A stretch of DNA of 64,000 nucleotides, taken from the NCBI GenBank assembly GCA_035471785.1, contig DATIPQ010000038.1, forward strand, positions 62,001 to 126,000, in the 5' to 3' direction. The notes beneath the pieces are model-generated. The model had not been told where the DNA came from. It was given only the letters and a program-made list of their open reading frames with translations, and searched no databases. The DNA comes from Acidobacteriota bacterium (GTDB lineage: Bacteria; Acidobacteriota; UBA6911; RPQK01; DATIPO01). The position numbers were made by a program, and so were the translations under genes. Shown here one piece after another: positions 40,579-50,238 of this stretch (the stretch's first letter is position 1; every line of letters starts with the position of its first letter).

Positions 40579-43368
40579 CTAGTCGGAGCGGAGGATGGAG
40601 AGTGGGTTGATTTGGTTGGCGCGGTAAGCGGGGAGGAGGGCGGCGGCGGCGCCCAGGAGGAGCAGGGCGAGGCAGGAGAGAAGGAGGGTTGGGGGGTCGT
40701 AGGGCTGGACGTGGAAGAGCATGTCTTGGAGCAGGAGCGTCAGGGCCCAGGCGGCGGGGAGGCCCAGGAGGATGCCCAGGGCGACCGGAAGCAGACCCTG
40801 GCTGAGGACGCGGCGGTAGATGTGCGTCCCGCGGGCGCCCAGGGCCCGGCGGATGCCGATTTCGCGGCGGCGGCTGGCTACGCTGTAAGAAACCACCGAG
40901 AAGATCCCCGAGGCGCAGAGGATCAGGGCCAAGGCGCCGAAGGCGGCCAGGAGCAGGGTCTGCAGGCGTCGGCGGGCGGTGTCCTGAGCCAGCAGATCCT
41001 CTCCTGTGCGGACTTGGAACACCGGCAAGGAGGGGTCGAGTTCACGCACCACGGCCCGCACGGCGGACGCCAGCCCCGGGCCGGCGCCTTGCTGGTGACG
41101 TATGGCGATGTCCATTCCCCAGTCCCCGAAATGTCCGAAGATGGCCTGGGGAAAGTGCAGGTAGAGCGTGCCGCCGCGGGTCTGGCCCAGGCCGTGGTGG
41201 GAGATGTCGTCCACCACGCCGACTACCGTGTACCAGATGACGAAGGGATCCTCGGGATCGTTGAGGGTGATCCGCTGTCCCAGGGGACTCTCGCCCGGCC
41301 AGTTGGCCCGCGCCAGCGCCTGGTCGATGACGGCCACGTGCTGGGCGTCGCGCCGGTCGGAGGCGAGGAAGACGCGTCCCCGCATCAAGTCGATGCCCAT
41401 GGTGCGGAAATAGCCGGGCATCACAACCCGGGTCAGGGCCGTGGGCTGCTGGTTGCGGGGAACCGGCGCGCGTCCGTCAAGGCGGAAACTGGTTCCCCAC
41501 CAGGAGCCCTCCAAGGGACCGCGGTTGACCGCCGATGCCCGCTGCACGCCCGGAAGAGCCTGTAACCGCGCCAGCAGCCGTCCATAGAAGTCGTTGATGA
41601 CGTCTCGCTGCTCCTGGCGGGCGTTCCAGAAACTCACCATGTCCTGGCCCGGCTGCATGGTCAGCATGCCCGGTTCCACCCGCAGTGTGAGCAGGTTGCG
41701 GGACTCGAATCCGGCTTCCGATCCCATTATCTCGCTGAGGCTGCGCAACAGCAGTCCGGCGCCCACCAGCACGGTCAGGGCCAGGGCAACCTCGGCCACG
41801 ATAAGACCGTAGCGCAGGCGTCCGCCCTGGGCCGAGGTGGCGCGCGGTCCCGCGCCCAGTCCCGCTTGCGGATCGAGGCGGGCGGCCCGCCAACTGGGCA
41901 GCCAGCCGAAGAGGACGGTGGCGGCGCTGGCCAGCAGCAGGGTGAAGCCGGCCACGGTCCAGTTGACGGAGATGTCCTGGGCGCGGGGCAGGGCTTGGGA
42001 GGCCCAACGGGTGAGCCATCCCGCCCCCAGGGCCGCAAGCAGCAGCCCCACAGCCGCTCCGCACAGGGACAGCAGCAGGCTTTCCGTGAGGAGACGGGCG
42101 GTCAGCCGTTTCCGGCCGGCGCCCAGAGCCAGCCGCACCGCCAGTTCGCGGCGGCGCGAGGCGGCCTGTCCCAGCAGCAGGTTGGCCAGGTTGGCGCAAG
42201 CGATGAGCAGGACGAGGCCGGTGGTCAGCCACAGCACCATGAGGGGACGGCGCACCGAAGAAGCCGACAACTCGCCATGGGGCGTGAGAGTGACGCTCCA
42301 GTCGGCGTTGCTCTCCGGGTAGGCTTGCTGCAGTCCCTGGGCGATGGCGGCAAGATCAGACTGGGCTTGACTCAAGCGCACACCCTGCTTCAGCCGCCCC
42401 ACCACCCGCAAGTACCGCCCGCCGCGGCCCTGGGTTTTCAGGAAGGCCTCGCTCATGGGCGTGTAGAGCTGTACCTGGGGACTGGGGAAGTCGATTCCGG
42501 CAGGCAGGACGCCCGCAATAGTGTAGCGCCTCCCGTCCAAATCGACGGCGCTGCCCAGGACTTGCGGATCGCCGCCCAGGCGGCTGCGCCAAAAGGTGTG
42601 GCTGATGACCAGCAGGTCTTCTTCTTCCGATGGCGGCCCGGTGTGAAAGAAGCGTCCTCGCTCGGGCTGGACGCCCAATACGGCAAAGAAGTCGGAAGGA
42701 GCTTCCACCGCCGTCACCCTCTCGGCGAACTGGCCGGTGCTGAAATTGACGTCCTTGACCTGGTAGGCGGCCAGGGCCTCAAAGGTGCGATTTCCTTCTT
42801 TGAAGTCGAGGTAGTTGGGAGGCGAGACGGAGTTGAAGGCCCATCCCCTGGCCTCGTTGCTTTCGTAAAGGTCCACGACGCGCTCAGCCTCGGGATAGGG
42901 ATAGGGCTGCAGCAAGACGGCGTGGACGGCGCTGAAAAGCAGGGCGTTGGCTCCGATTCCGGCCGCCAGGGTCAAGACGGCCACGGCTGAAAAAGCCGGT
43001 CTGCGCAGCAGCGAGCGGAGGGACTGCCCGATTTCCCCCCACCAAAGGCCGGAGCCGACGGCCAGGCTCCGCCCTTGCCCCCTCTTATCCGCAGGAGGCG
43101 GCCCGCTCCGCGGCCCCCGCCATCCGGACGAGGCCGGTTCCCCGCCCTCGATGAGGAAGAGCTCATCAAAGTCCAGCCCCAGCCCTCGCAGCAGCTTGCG
43201 GCGAACTTCGGGGCCGGGATGGCACTTATGGCCGTGCACAAGTTGGGAGAAATAGCCCCGACTGATCTCCAGCTCGTCGGCCCAGTCGTTTTGGTCCCGC
43301 CCGCTGCGGGCGATCGCTTGAGCCAGCCTGTGATGGTCGAGGCGAACGCGTCGTTTCAGGGACTTCAT
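40579..43368 (-). CDS. ADOP-type FtsX permease with N-terminal HTH domain
   Basis: 929 residues. Residues about 10-70 are an XRE-like helix-turn-helix (LAQAIARSGRDQNDWADELE, SRGYFSQLVHGHK). After a linker comes a duplicated FtsX/MacB layout: first membrane helix (AFSAVAVLTLAAGIGANALLF), MacB core, first FtsX bundle (WLTTGLVLLIACANLANLLL, RRELAVRLALGAGR), second core and second FtsX bundle (SVASRRREIGIRRALGARG). This is the acidobacterial duplicated orphan permease (ADOP) type, found without an adjacent ATPase, as here. The fused HTH is unusual: it would put a DNA-binding domain on the cytoplasmic face of a membrane protein. Confidence 0.9.
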   Translation of the reverse strand: MKSLKRRVRLDHHRLAQAIARSGRDQNDWADELEISRGYFSQLVHGHKCHPGPEVRRKLLRGLGLDFDELFLIEGGEPASSGWRGPRSGPPPADKRGQGRSLAVGSGLWWGEIGQSLRSLLRRPAFSAVAVLTLAAGIGANALLFSAVHAVLLQPYPYPEAERVVDLYESNEARGWAFNSVSPPNYLDFKEGNRTFEALAAYQVKDVNFSTGQFAERVTAVEAPSDFFAVLGVQPERGRFFHTGPPSEEEDLLVISHTFWRSRLGGDPQVLGSAVDLDGRRYTIAGVLPAGIDFPSPQVQLYTPMSEAFLKTQGRGGRYLRVVGRLKQGVRLSQAQSDLAAIAQGLQQAYPESNADWSVTLTPHGELSASSVRRPLMVLWLTTGLVLLIACANLANLLLGQAASRRRELAVRLALGAGRKRLTARLLTESLLLSLCGAAVGLLLAALGAGWLTRWASQALPRAQDISVNWTVAGFTLLLASAATVLFGWLPSWRAARLDPQAGLGAGPRATSAQGGRLRYGLIVAEVALALTVLVGAGLLLRSLSEIMGSEAGFESRNLLTLRVEPGMLTMQPGQDMVSFWNARQEQRDVINDFYGRLLARLQALPGVQRASAVNRGPLEGSWWGTSFRLDGRAPVPRNQQPTALTRVVMPGYFRTMGIDLMRGRVFLASDRRDAQHVAVIDQALARANWPGESPLGQRITLNDPEDPFVIWYTVVGVVDDISHHGLGQTRGGTLYLHFPQAIFGHFGDWGMDIAIRHQQGAGPGLASAVRAVVRELDPSLPVFQVRTGEDLLAQDTARRRLQTLLLAAFGALALILCASGIFSVVSYSVASRRREIGIRRALGARGTHIYRRVLSQGLLPVALGILLGLPAAWALTLLLQDMLFHVQPYDPPTLLLSCLALLLLGAAAALLPAYRANQINPLSILRSD

Positions 43369-43476
43369 AATGCCCCATCAGACGCCTTTTCCCCCAGCGG
43401 GGTTGTGCCAGGTTCCCGGAAAGCGTTTTCTCCAGTTCTCTGCCGTTCACACGCGGGGCGTATGCGGGTTTCACTG

Positions 43477-44955
43477 TTAGGTGGAAGGCTGCAGGCCGCC
43501 GATGAGCTCTTGGATTTTCTCGACCGCCTTCGAATCGTCCTTGAAGGCTTGCAGGTGGATCTCAAGGTTGTCGATGGTGGTTTCCCGCATCCAATCGGGT
43601 ACTTCGACCTTGAGGCAATCGACAAGGTGCCGGCGGGCCGCTTGCCAATCTTTGCCGGCTGAGGCCATCTCGAGCTTGGTGGCAGGGTTCCAATAGCGTT
43701 CCTCTTCAGACTTGGCCTCAGGTGCGAACTCGACGGCCTGGCGGACGACCGGGACCAGTGTTTCCAGTCGCTTGAGATCCTCCGCACTTCCTCGAAGCAG
43801 GCTTAGAGTCACGCAATTGACTCCGGGATAATAGTCGCGCATGTCCGCTTTCACCCCCGACCAGTAGGCTTCGATCGCCTTGCCCAGGGAAGCTTCAGCC
43901 TTGAGTTCATTGCCTTTGTTCAGTTCAGCCTGGTATTGGCCCTTGCAGATCCTGCCCCGGATGCCCCAGGTTTCGCTGCTCACCATTGGCGCCCGCAGCC
44001 GGTCGAGGGCGGCCAGCGCCTCTTGCCGATGCTCATGAGCTTGGTTCCGCAGCTTCTCGGCATCTGAATCCTCTCCCGCTTTCTCCAGTTCCCCGGCCTC
44101 TCTTTCAGCTTGTTCGGCCAAACGGTTGAGGGCCAGGGCGAGCTGTTCCTGCACGACCGCCGTCCGGCAGAGTTCGTTTGGTAGCCTGCCGTAGAGTTCG
44201 ATCATCTTGCGGTGGGCCTTGCGTTCCCGGTACCCGATATAGATGCCTAAAAGGGCGGAGTGGAGTTCGGCCACGATGTGGGTGTTTTGGAAAATGCGGG
44301 TTTCGATGGCCTGTAGCGCCTTGACCGCATCGGTGTCGCTGGCCTTGTTGAGGGCGGCGGCGATCTCCTCGCCGATGTGACCGCAAAAGCGCATTCGCGA
44401 GAGATAGACATCCGTCTTGTCGTGTTCCAGGCGGCCGGAGGGAGTCCAGGACGTGACCTGCATTATGGGATTGTCGACCGGCAGTTCTCCCTCGACTGCG
44501 GCGTGCAGCCGCTGCTGCAGGGCAGCTCGAAACCCGCCCGCCTTGTCTTCAGGAAGACTGCCGTCATCGGCAAGATCGTAGGGCAACACCCGCAGCGGCT
44601 TGAAATCGAAGGGAAGGTTTCCGAAGAAACGAAGGGCGCCGATCAGAATAGTGGGCCGAGAACTGGCTCCATGGCGGACTCCGACCTCATAGGTGACATT
44701 GGGGTTCGAGAAAGTGAGGTCGGCGATGACGTATTCGGCCACCAGGAGTCTTTCATACATGGCTCCTTGGACGAAACCGCCCGAGAGTTCGACGTCGGCT
44801 CGGATGCACTCCAAGCCGAGTTGCGTCACCACGGTCTCGATGTGTTCGAAGACCGCATCGAAATCGATAAGGGGCTCGCTTTTGCCCGGAGGGCTTTTTT
44901 GCCCGAACGGCATGGCTACGAAACAGACGGGACGCAGGGCTCTATTACTGGACAT
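43477..44955 (-). CDS. TIR-like domain protein with TRAFs-binding/TPR (DUF4071-like) region
   Basis: 492 residues. The N-terminal 150 residues (CFVAMPFGQKSPPGK, FDAVFEHIETVVTQLGLECI, EYVIADLTFSNPNVTYEVGVRHG) have the MPFG and YE-x-G-x-R pattern of TIR-like/nucleoside-deoxyribosyltransferase-like domains of conflict and signalling proteins. The rest is helical with TPR-like pairs and matches the DUF4071 region, known in eukaryotes as the MAP3K (ASK) TRAFs-binding domain. Bacterial proteins with this pairing are proposed signalling or immune components. No effector or protease gene is adjacent. Substrate, partner and role are unknown. Confidence 0.72.
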   Translation of the reverse strand: MSSNRALRPVCFVAMPFGQKSPPGKSEPLIDFDAVFEHIETVVTQLGLECIRADVELSGGFVQGAMYERLLVAEYVIADLTFSNPNVTYEVGVRHGASSRPTILIGALRFFGNLPFDFKPLRVLPYDLADDGSLPEDKAGGFRAALQQRLHAAVEGELPVDNPIMQVTSWTPSGRLEHDKTDVYLSRMRFCGHIGEEIAAALNKASDTDAVKALQAIETRIFQNTHIVAELHSALLGIYIGYRERKAHRKMIELYGRLPNELCRTAVVQEQLALALNRLAEQAEREAGELEKAGEDSDAEKLRNQAHEHRQEALAALDRLRAPMVSSETWGIRGRICKGQYQAELNKGNELKAEASLGKAIEAYWSGVKADMRDYYPGVNCVTLSLLRGSAEDLKRLETLVPVVRQAVEFAPEAKSEEERYWNPATKLEMASAGKDWQAARRHLVDCLKVEVPDWMRETTIDNLEIHLQAFKDDSKAVEKIQELIGGLQPST

Positions 44956-45058
44956 CTTCTTTGAACCTCTTCAGACGCTGGTTGCGAGCCGGTCCTCGGT
45001 TCCTATGATCCATCTTCCAGCGTCGGCCTGCAACTCTTGTACAGTGAGGCTCCCCTCT

Positions 45059-46330
45059 CTAATCCTCTTTGAAAATGAGGATGCCCAGGGTGAAGCAGAC
45101 GGCGCCGATGGCGGTGAGGATTCCGCAGGGGAGGAGCATGTCTATGGCCGTGAAGCCCCGCCAGAGAACGCCTTCCATGGCCAGGATGGCCCATTTGACC
45201 GGGGAAACATTGCTGACGGTCTGCATCCAGGCGGGCATGATGAAGAGCGGGATCATGCCTCCGCCCAGCATGGCCATCACGATCATGATGGCCCAGCCGA
45301 TGCCTCCCGCGGCTTGTTCGGAGCGGCCCAAAGTGGAGAGCACCATCATGATGCCGACGAAGCACACCGCTACCGCCGTCAGTCCCATGGCGAGCAGCCC
45401 CAGACGCAGTTGCACGCCGAAGACGAAGCGGGCCAGCAAAAGGAGGATGAAGGAGACGCCCAGGATGGTGATGAAGCAGGCCAGGGCCTTGCCGGCCAGC
45501 ACCTGAAAGCGCGTCAGCGGACCTGAACGCAGCCGCATCAGCGTCCCTCGGCGGCGCTCCATGACCAGCGAAATGGCGAAACCCGAGGCGCACCCCAGGA
45601 TGCCCCAGATGATGCCCTGAGGGAAAGAGATGGAATAAGCGTTGGTGGGTCCGCTGCGTTGGCGAATGACCTCGGCGGTCGTCACCTCCAGCGGCTGAAA
45701 GGAGCCCCCCGCCGGTCCGGCGGCGACGCCTTCCGGAGCCTGATTTTCCATCTCCAGCAGCTTCTTCATCTCTGAAAAAAACGACTGGAGCTGGCCTTGA
45801 ACTTCAGGAGGCGCGTCCTGTGCGGATTCCTTCACCGCCTCAAGCTGGCGGTCGGCGAAGCCCGGGTCCTGCAGGATCTGCTGCATCGACTGGGCGCCGT
45901 ATTTCATGAGTATCCCCTGCAGCATGCCGGATTCAGCCTGGCGGGAAGGATCGACTCCAATCTCCACTCGGGGCGGCTTTCCCATGAAAATGGTCTGCTG
46001 GGCTTGGCTGAAGCCCTGGGGCAGGAGGATGTAAGCCACCCGGCGGCCCCGCCGCACCCCCTCCCGGGCCCTTTCCAAATCGGCGGCCGGCTCGACCTTC
46101 AATTCCTCGGCCTCGCCCAGCATCCTGACGAATTGCTGCGAAGCCTGAGTATTGTCTTGATCCACCACCCACACCGAGATGGCGCTGCTGCCGTCCCCGC
46201 CGCCGCCGGAGAAGATCATTCCGAAGAAGACCGCGTAGAGGACGGGAAAGAAGAAGGTGAAGAAGAAGGCCGTGCGGTCGCGGATGAGCAGCCGCAGGTC
46301 TTTGAATGCCATATGAATGATTGCCGTCAT
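45059..46330 (-). CDS. ABC-2 type transporter permease
   Basis: 423 residues. A first membrane helix (TAFFFTFFFPVLYAVFFGMIFS) is followed by a large extracytoplasmic domain of about 200 residues, then five helices near the C-terminus (IIWGILGCASGFAISLVMERRRGTL and onward), the layout of ABC2_membrane_3 exporters. The MERRRGT motif lies in the coupling region. The ATPase gene precedes it by 12 bases, so the two form an ABC exporter, perhaps for a lipid, drug or peptide. Confidence 0.9.
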   Translation of the reverse strand: MTAIIHMAFKDLRLLIRDRTAFFFTFFFPVLYAVFFGMIFSGGGGDGSSAISVWVVDQDNTQASQQFVRMLGEAEELKVEPAADLERAREGVRRGRRVAYILLPQGFSQAQQTIFMGKPPRVEIGVDPSRQAESGMLQGILMKYGAQSMQQILQDPGFADRQLEAVKESAQDAPPEVQGQLQSFFSEMKKLLEMENQAPEGVAAGPAGGSFQPLEVTTAEVIRQRSGPTNAYSISFPQGIIWGILGCASGFAISLVMERRRGTLMRLRSGPLTRFQVLAGKALACFITILGVSFILLLLARFVFGVQLRLGLLAMGLTAVAVCFVGIMMVLSTLGRSEQAAGGIGWAIMIVMAMLGGGMIPLFIMPAWMQTVSNVSPVKWAILAMEGVLWRGFTAIDMLLPCGILTAIGAVCFTLGILIFKED

Positions 46331-46342
46331 GAGCGTGTCTCC

Positions 46343-47203
46343 TCAATCGCGCAGTTGGCGCCCCGTCAGGTTGAGAAAAACGGTTTCAAGGTTGGGACGT
46401 TCCACCGAAAAGCGCAGCAAAGGCTCGCCGCCGTCGAGCAGCTCCCGCAAGCGGCCGAGAGGATCACAGGTCTGGATGCGCAGCGTCTCGCCCTGGGCCT
46501 TCTCGGCGGTGATGAGACTTTCGCCTCCGTGCTCTTGAGTCAGGTTCTCCACCGAATCGAGCGCCAGCAGCTTGCCCCGGTCGATGATGCCCACCCGATC
46601 GCACAGCTTCTGGGCTTCTTCCATGTAGTGGGTGGTGTAGACCACCGTGGTGCCCTCCTGCTGCAGGTGCCGTATGTTGTCGAAGATGGAATTGCGCGAC
46701 TGGGGGTCGACGCCGACGGTGGGCTCGTCGAGCAAGAGCAGCAGCGGACGGTGGACGATGGAGACGGCCAGATTCAGCCGACGCTTCATGCCGCCTGAAT
46801 AGGTCGAGGCCAGGTCGTTGGCGCGCTCGGTCAGTCCCACGAAATCCAGCGCCCAGCGGCTGCTGCTGCGCAGGGACTGACCCGAGAGCCCTTGCAGACG
46901 CCCGAAGAAGAGCACGTTCTCCAGCCCGCTCATCTCCTCGTAGATGGCCAGCGCCTGGGGAGCCACCCCGATGTGTCGCCGCACCGAGGCTTTCAGAGGG
47001 CTGCCGTAGCCGACCAGGTCAACTTCTCCCCTCTCGGGCTGCAAGAGTCCGATGGCCAAGCTGACGGTGGTCGACTTGCCCGCTCCGTTGGGGCCCAGCA
47101 AACCGAAGATTTCGCCCTGGCGGACTTCCAGGTCAAGGTCGTCCACCGCCAGGATGTCGCCGAAACTCTTCCGCAATCCCTTCAGTCTGAGCAGTGTTTG
47201 CAT
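46343..47203 (-). CDS. ABC transporter ATP-binding protein
   Basis: 286 residues with Walker A ([11 protein letters not shown]), Q-loop ([10 protein letters not shown]), signature ([11 protein letters not shown]), Walker B ([14 protein letters not shown]) and switch His (YTTHYMEEA). The C-terminal extension of about 60 residues ends [13 protein letters not shown], typical of DrrA/CcmA-type exporters. A GTG at 47209 is an alternative start. Paired direct repeats 41-77 bases upstream may be its operator. Confidence 0.93.
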   Translation of the reverse strand: MQTLLRLKGLRKSFGDILAVDDLDLEVRQGEIFGLLGPNGAGKSTTVSLAIGLLQPERGEVDLVGYGSPLKASVRRHIGVAPQALAIYEEMSGLENVLFFGRLQGLSGQSLRSSSRWALDFVGLTERANDLASTYSGGMKRRLNLAVSIVHRPLLLLLDEPTVGVDPQSRNSIFDNIRHLQQEGTTVVYTTHYMEEAQKLCDRVGIIDRGKLLALDSVENLTQEHGGESLITAEKAQGETLRIQTCDPLGRLRELLDGGEPLLRFSVERPNLETVFLNLTGRQLRD

Positions 47204-47243
47204 GCTCACAGACTAAGAGAGGACTGTCCGAAAGTCAGCCAAA

Positions 47244-47280
47244 GATCGCTGAACGGCGGAACCGGATCGGTGAACGGCGG
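47244..47280. promoter_or_regulatory. Paired 16-bp direct repeats upstream of the ABC operon
   Basis: gatcgctgaacggcgg (47244-47259) and gatcggtgaacggcgg (47265-47280), 15 of 16 identical, with starts 21 bases apart. That is two helical turns, as for a transcription factor binding two sites on one DNA face. It lies 41 bases upstream of the ATPase gene start. Confidence 0.6.
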
Positions 47281-47319
47281 CTAAAGGCCGCATCCCGGCA
47301 GCCCAAGGTGCTGGGCTTT

Positions 47320-47580
47320 TGCAGCGCGTCAAAAGTCTGAAGCCCTCCCGTTGCGCTATTCCACGCTTTTAGCGTTCGTCCCTTGAGCTGCCCTGAACCC
47401 AGGGTGGCGCCGCCGTCTCGCTTGCGCTCGCCGGGGCTGACCCTGGGCTGGCGAATCGCTCGCCTTCAGCGAGCCCGGACTTGACTTCTAACACAGTCGC
47501 TGGGCTGGCCAATCTGTCCCTTTCATAGAAGGGACCAGAAACGGAGGGCCTGGCTCAGAATTTATGACCGGCAGCACTAG
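47320..47580 (-). repeat. Dispersed intergenic repeat, copy 2
   Basis: 261 bases; its reverse complement matches 31712-31908. It holds an extra segment of about 57 bases between two near-identical 14-base direct repeats (tgggctggcgaatc at 47444-47457 and tgggctggccaatc at 47501-47514). The terminal CTAG at 47577-47580 supplies the TAG stop codon of the permease gene to its right. Confidence 0.9.
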
Positions 47581-48431
47581 TCGCCGCCGTAGGAGATCTC
47601 GGTGTGCCTGAGGCGCAGGGCCACGATGTAGAGCAAGGCCGTGGTCACCAGCAGGATTCCGGGCACGGAAAACCATCCCGAGGCCGGGTCGGCGATGACG
47701 CGGATGGAACTCGATTGAGCGGGTACCGGACAAAGCGAAATCAGGTAGTGGATGACGCTGATCTTCTGCAGTACGGCCGGCATGAAGGGATTAAGAGACT
47801 CCCAGAAAAAGATGAGGATGCCGGGTATGATGGGATTCCTGAAAATCAGCCCCACCAGGAGAAAAACGGCCCCGTATCCGAGGCAAGCCAGCGCCGTCAC
47901 GCCCAGGTAAGCGAAAACGTGCCCCAGTCCGGGGGAGACGGTCAAGTATTCAATACCCCGTCCGCCATAGGGCAAAAAGGTCAGGACGTAGGATAAGAGC
48001 ACCGAGATCCCGAAGATGCTGAAGGCGGCGATTTGACCCGCCAGATACTTCCCCACTACCAGCAGTTCCCGGCGCACGGGGCAGAGAAAATAGTAGTGCA
48101 TCGAGCGCTGCAGCATCTCTCCCCGAAAAAGGCTGGTGAAGACCAGCAGGCAACCCACGAAGACCAGCACTTGAATGACAAAGGCCTGGAAGGCGGCCGC
48201 AAATGCTATGGACACGCTTCCCAGGTCTTCCTGCTCTTCGGGAAACAGGTAAAGGACGATGGCCACCAGCAGCGCCAGGGCCACAGGCATGGCAGCCAGG
48301 AGATAGAGCATCAAAGCCCGTCCTCCAACGAAGCCCTTGCGGACCTCGCTGCGCAGGAGACCCATCAGTTGCGCCCGCCACAGGGCAGTTCCGCTGCTGT
48401 CGGGCTGAATGGCGGCGTTGGGCGAACTCAT
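47577..48431 (-). CDS. ABC transporter permease subunit
   Basis: 284 residues, six predicted membrane helices ([74 protein letters not shown]; and others). No extracytoplasmic domain of note. It is the last gene of the ECF-sigma operon, with its start overlapping the stop of the ATPase gene (ATGA). Its stop codon lies within the dispersed repeat, so the original C-terminus may have been slightly different. Confidence 0.85.
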   Translation of the reverse strand: MSSPNAAIQPDSSGTALWRAQLMGLLRSEVRKGFVGGRALMLYLLAAMPVALALLVAIVLYLFPEEQEDLGSVSIAFAAAFQAFVIQVLVFVGCLLVFTSLFRGEMLQRSMHYYFLCPVRRELLVVGKYLAGQIAAFSIFGISVLLSYVLTFLPYGGRGIEYLTVSPGLGHVFAYLGVTALACLGYGAVFLLVGLIFRNPIIPGILIFFWESLNPFMPAVLQKISVIHYLISLCPVPAQSSSIRVIADPASGWFSVPGILLVTTALLYIVALRLRHTEISYGGD

Positions 48432-49378
48432 GCCGGTTGACCTCCGCTGCTTCCGATCAGGTATTGATACACCGACTGAACGTCATCGTCGGCGGGGGCC
48501 ACGGTTTCGACGTTGATCTGCTCCTCCAGCACGACCCGATTGAGCAGCAGGTAAAACTGGTCCGAATCGCGGGTGCGCAGATGCAGGCCGCCGCCGTCGT
48601 CATGCATCCTCACCTCGACCACCGAATCTTCCTTAAAAGCGCGCTGGGCGAGGACTGAAGGCTTGTCGCAGCGCACCACGATCTGGATGGGTACGTCGCT
48701 GACTTCTTCGCGCACGCCGTGAACGTCCCCCTCGGCTACCACATAGCCTCCGGTCAGCATCACCACGTTGTCGGAAATGATGTCCAACTCATGGAGGACG
48801 TGGGAGGAGATGATGACGTGGCGCCCCATCTCGGCCAAGTCCCGGAAAAGATCGATGACCTCGGCGCGGGCCAGGGGATCGAGTCCGTTGAGGGGCTCAT
48901 CGAGAATCATGACCTCGGGATTGTGGGCTATGGCCTGGGCCAATTTGACCCTTTGACGCATTCCCTTCGAATAGCCCCGCACCCTGCGGGCGGCGGCGTC
49001 CACCAGGTTGACCTTCTCCAGGGCCTGATAGGTCAGGCGGTAGGCCTGGTCGGCTGAATAGCCGTGTATGCGCAGGAAGCCATTGATGAAGGAGTAACCG
49101 GTAGCTCCCTTGGGAAAAGAGTCATATTGGGTACAGTAGCCGAGGCGCCGGAAAAGCTGTTCGGGATGATCGGGCGCAATCCCCACCACGTGAATGCTGC
49201 CGCGCGAGGGCTGAAGCAAGCCGGTCATGAGGTTCATAAGCGTGCTCTTGCCGCTGCCGTTGGGACCGACGAGTCCGGTGATGCCGGGCTCAAGCGTCAA
49301 GTCGACATGGTTGACTCCCAGCACTTCGCCATAAAACTTGGAGACGTCCTTGAGAACGATATTGGCGTCTTGGCTCAT
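48428..49378 (-). CDS. ABC transporter ATP-binding protein
   Basis: 316 residues with Walker A ([13 protein letters not shown]), Q-loop (YCTQYDSF), signature ([12 protein letters not shown]), Walker B ([13 protein letters not shown]) and switch His (IISSHVLHE), plus a C-terminal regulatory region of about 90 residues. Overlapping ATGA junctions on both sides couple it to the two permease genes. Matches exporters of the CcmA/NatA kind. Confidence 0.93.
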   Translation of the reverse strand: MSQDANIVLKDVSKFYGEVLGVNHVDLTLEPGITGLVGPNGSGKSTLMNLMTGLLQPSRGSIHVVGIAPDHPEQLFRRLGYCTQYDSFPKGATGYSFINGFLRIHGYSADQAYRLTYQALEKVNLVDAAARRVRGYSKGMRQRVKLAQAIAHNPEVMILDEPLNGLDPLARAEVIDLFRDLAEMGRHVIISSHVLHELDIISDNVVMLTGGYVVAEGDVHGVREEVSDVPIQIVVRCDKPSVLAQRAFKEDSVVEVRMHDDGGGLHLRTRDSDQFYLLLNRVVLEEQINVETVAPADDDVQSVYQYLIGSSGGQPA

Positions 49379-50238
49379 CGGACCACCTCATAAGCCTGCA
49401 CCCGGCGGTTGAGCAGCCAAAGAGAGAAGAGTAGGGCCATCGTCAGGCTGACAATGGCGCTCCAAACAGGGATGGTCCCGCGCAGAGCCTCCCCATGCAT
49501 CAGATAGTGGGTGATCACCGTCCACACCTGCCTCATGTCGATAAGGCTGCCCCAGTAGGTGCCGACCGCCTCGTTGATGATGAGGCCGAAGGTGCCGAGG
49601 ACGATAATGACGCCGAAAAGCAGAGCCCCGGCCACCATGCGCCACTTGACCCAGGCGGAGAGAGCCAATGCCAGCAATGCCAGCGGAATGATCCACAGGC
49701 AGGAACTGAAGAAGAGCACGAAGGGGACCCGCACATGCTCTGAAAACCAGGGCATTCCAGCGTAGGCGCTTTGCAGGGCGATGAGCATGAAACCGGGAAT
49801 CCAGGTCAGGGCGCTGAGGACGATGAAAAGCACGCCCCCTTTGCCCAGAACATACTCGCTGCGGGAGAGGGGCCGGCAGAAGTAGAGGGGCAAGGCTCCA
49901 TTAGCCAGATCAGGGGAGACCAGTCCCGGACCGACGAAGGCGGCCAGTATCCAGCAGAGAACCGTCTGCACCGCCAGGTAGTCCTGGAAGAACTGGGCGT
50001 CCACGGCGATGATGTCCATGATCTCGGGACCGAAAAGCTCCAGAGCGGTGCTGTTGAAGCGGATGTAGATCATGGCGCCCTGAACCAGCGTCGGCACCAG
50101 CGCCAGGATGAAGAAAACCACCATCCAGCGGGAACGGAAGACACCCCGCAGAGCGTAGCGTGTCAACACCAGAAAACGCGACCATGCCGGAGTGACGGGA
50201 CCGGCGTACTGCTCGTATCTACGCCTGTACACTGACAT
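49375..50238 (-). CDS. ABC transporter permease subunit
   Basis: 287 residues, about six membrane helices, starting with a cytoplasmic N-terminus ([19 protein letters not shown]) and [21 protein letters not shown], then [23 protein letters not shown], the cytoplasmic coupling loop typical of ABC-2 permeases of the NatB/gliding type. It pairs with the ATPase gene that overlaps its start by 20 bases. Confidence 0.88.
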   Translation of the reverse strand: MSVYRRRYEQYAGPVTPAWSRFLVLTRYALRGVFRSRWMVVFFILALVPTLVQGAMIYIRFNSTALELFGPEIMDIIAVDAQFFQDYLAVQTVLCWILAAFVGPGLVSPDLANGALPLYFCRPLSRSEYVLGKGGVLFIVLSALTWIPGFMLIALQSAYAGMPWFSEHVRVPFVLFFSSCLWIIPLALLALALSAWVKWRMVAGALLFGVIIVLGTFGLIINEAVGTYWGSLIDMRQVWTVITHYLMHGEALRGTIPVWSAIVSLTMALLFSLWLLNRRVQAYEVVR

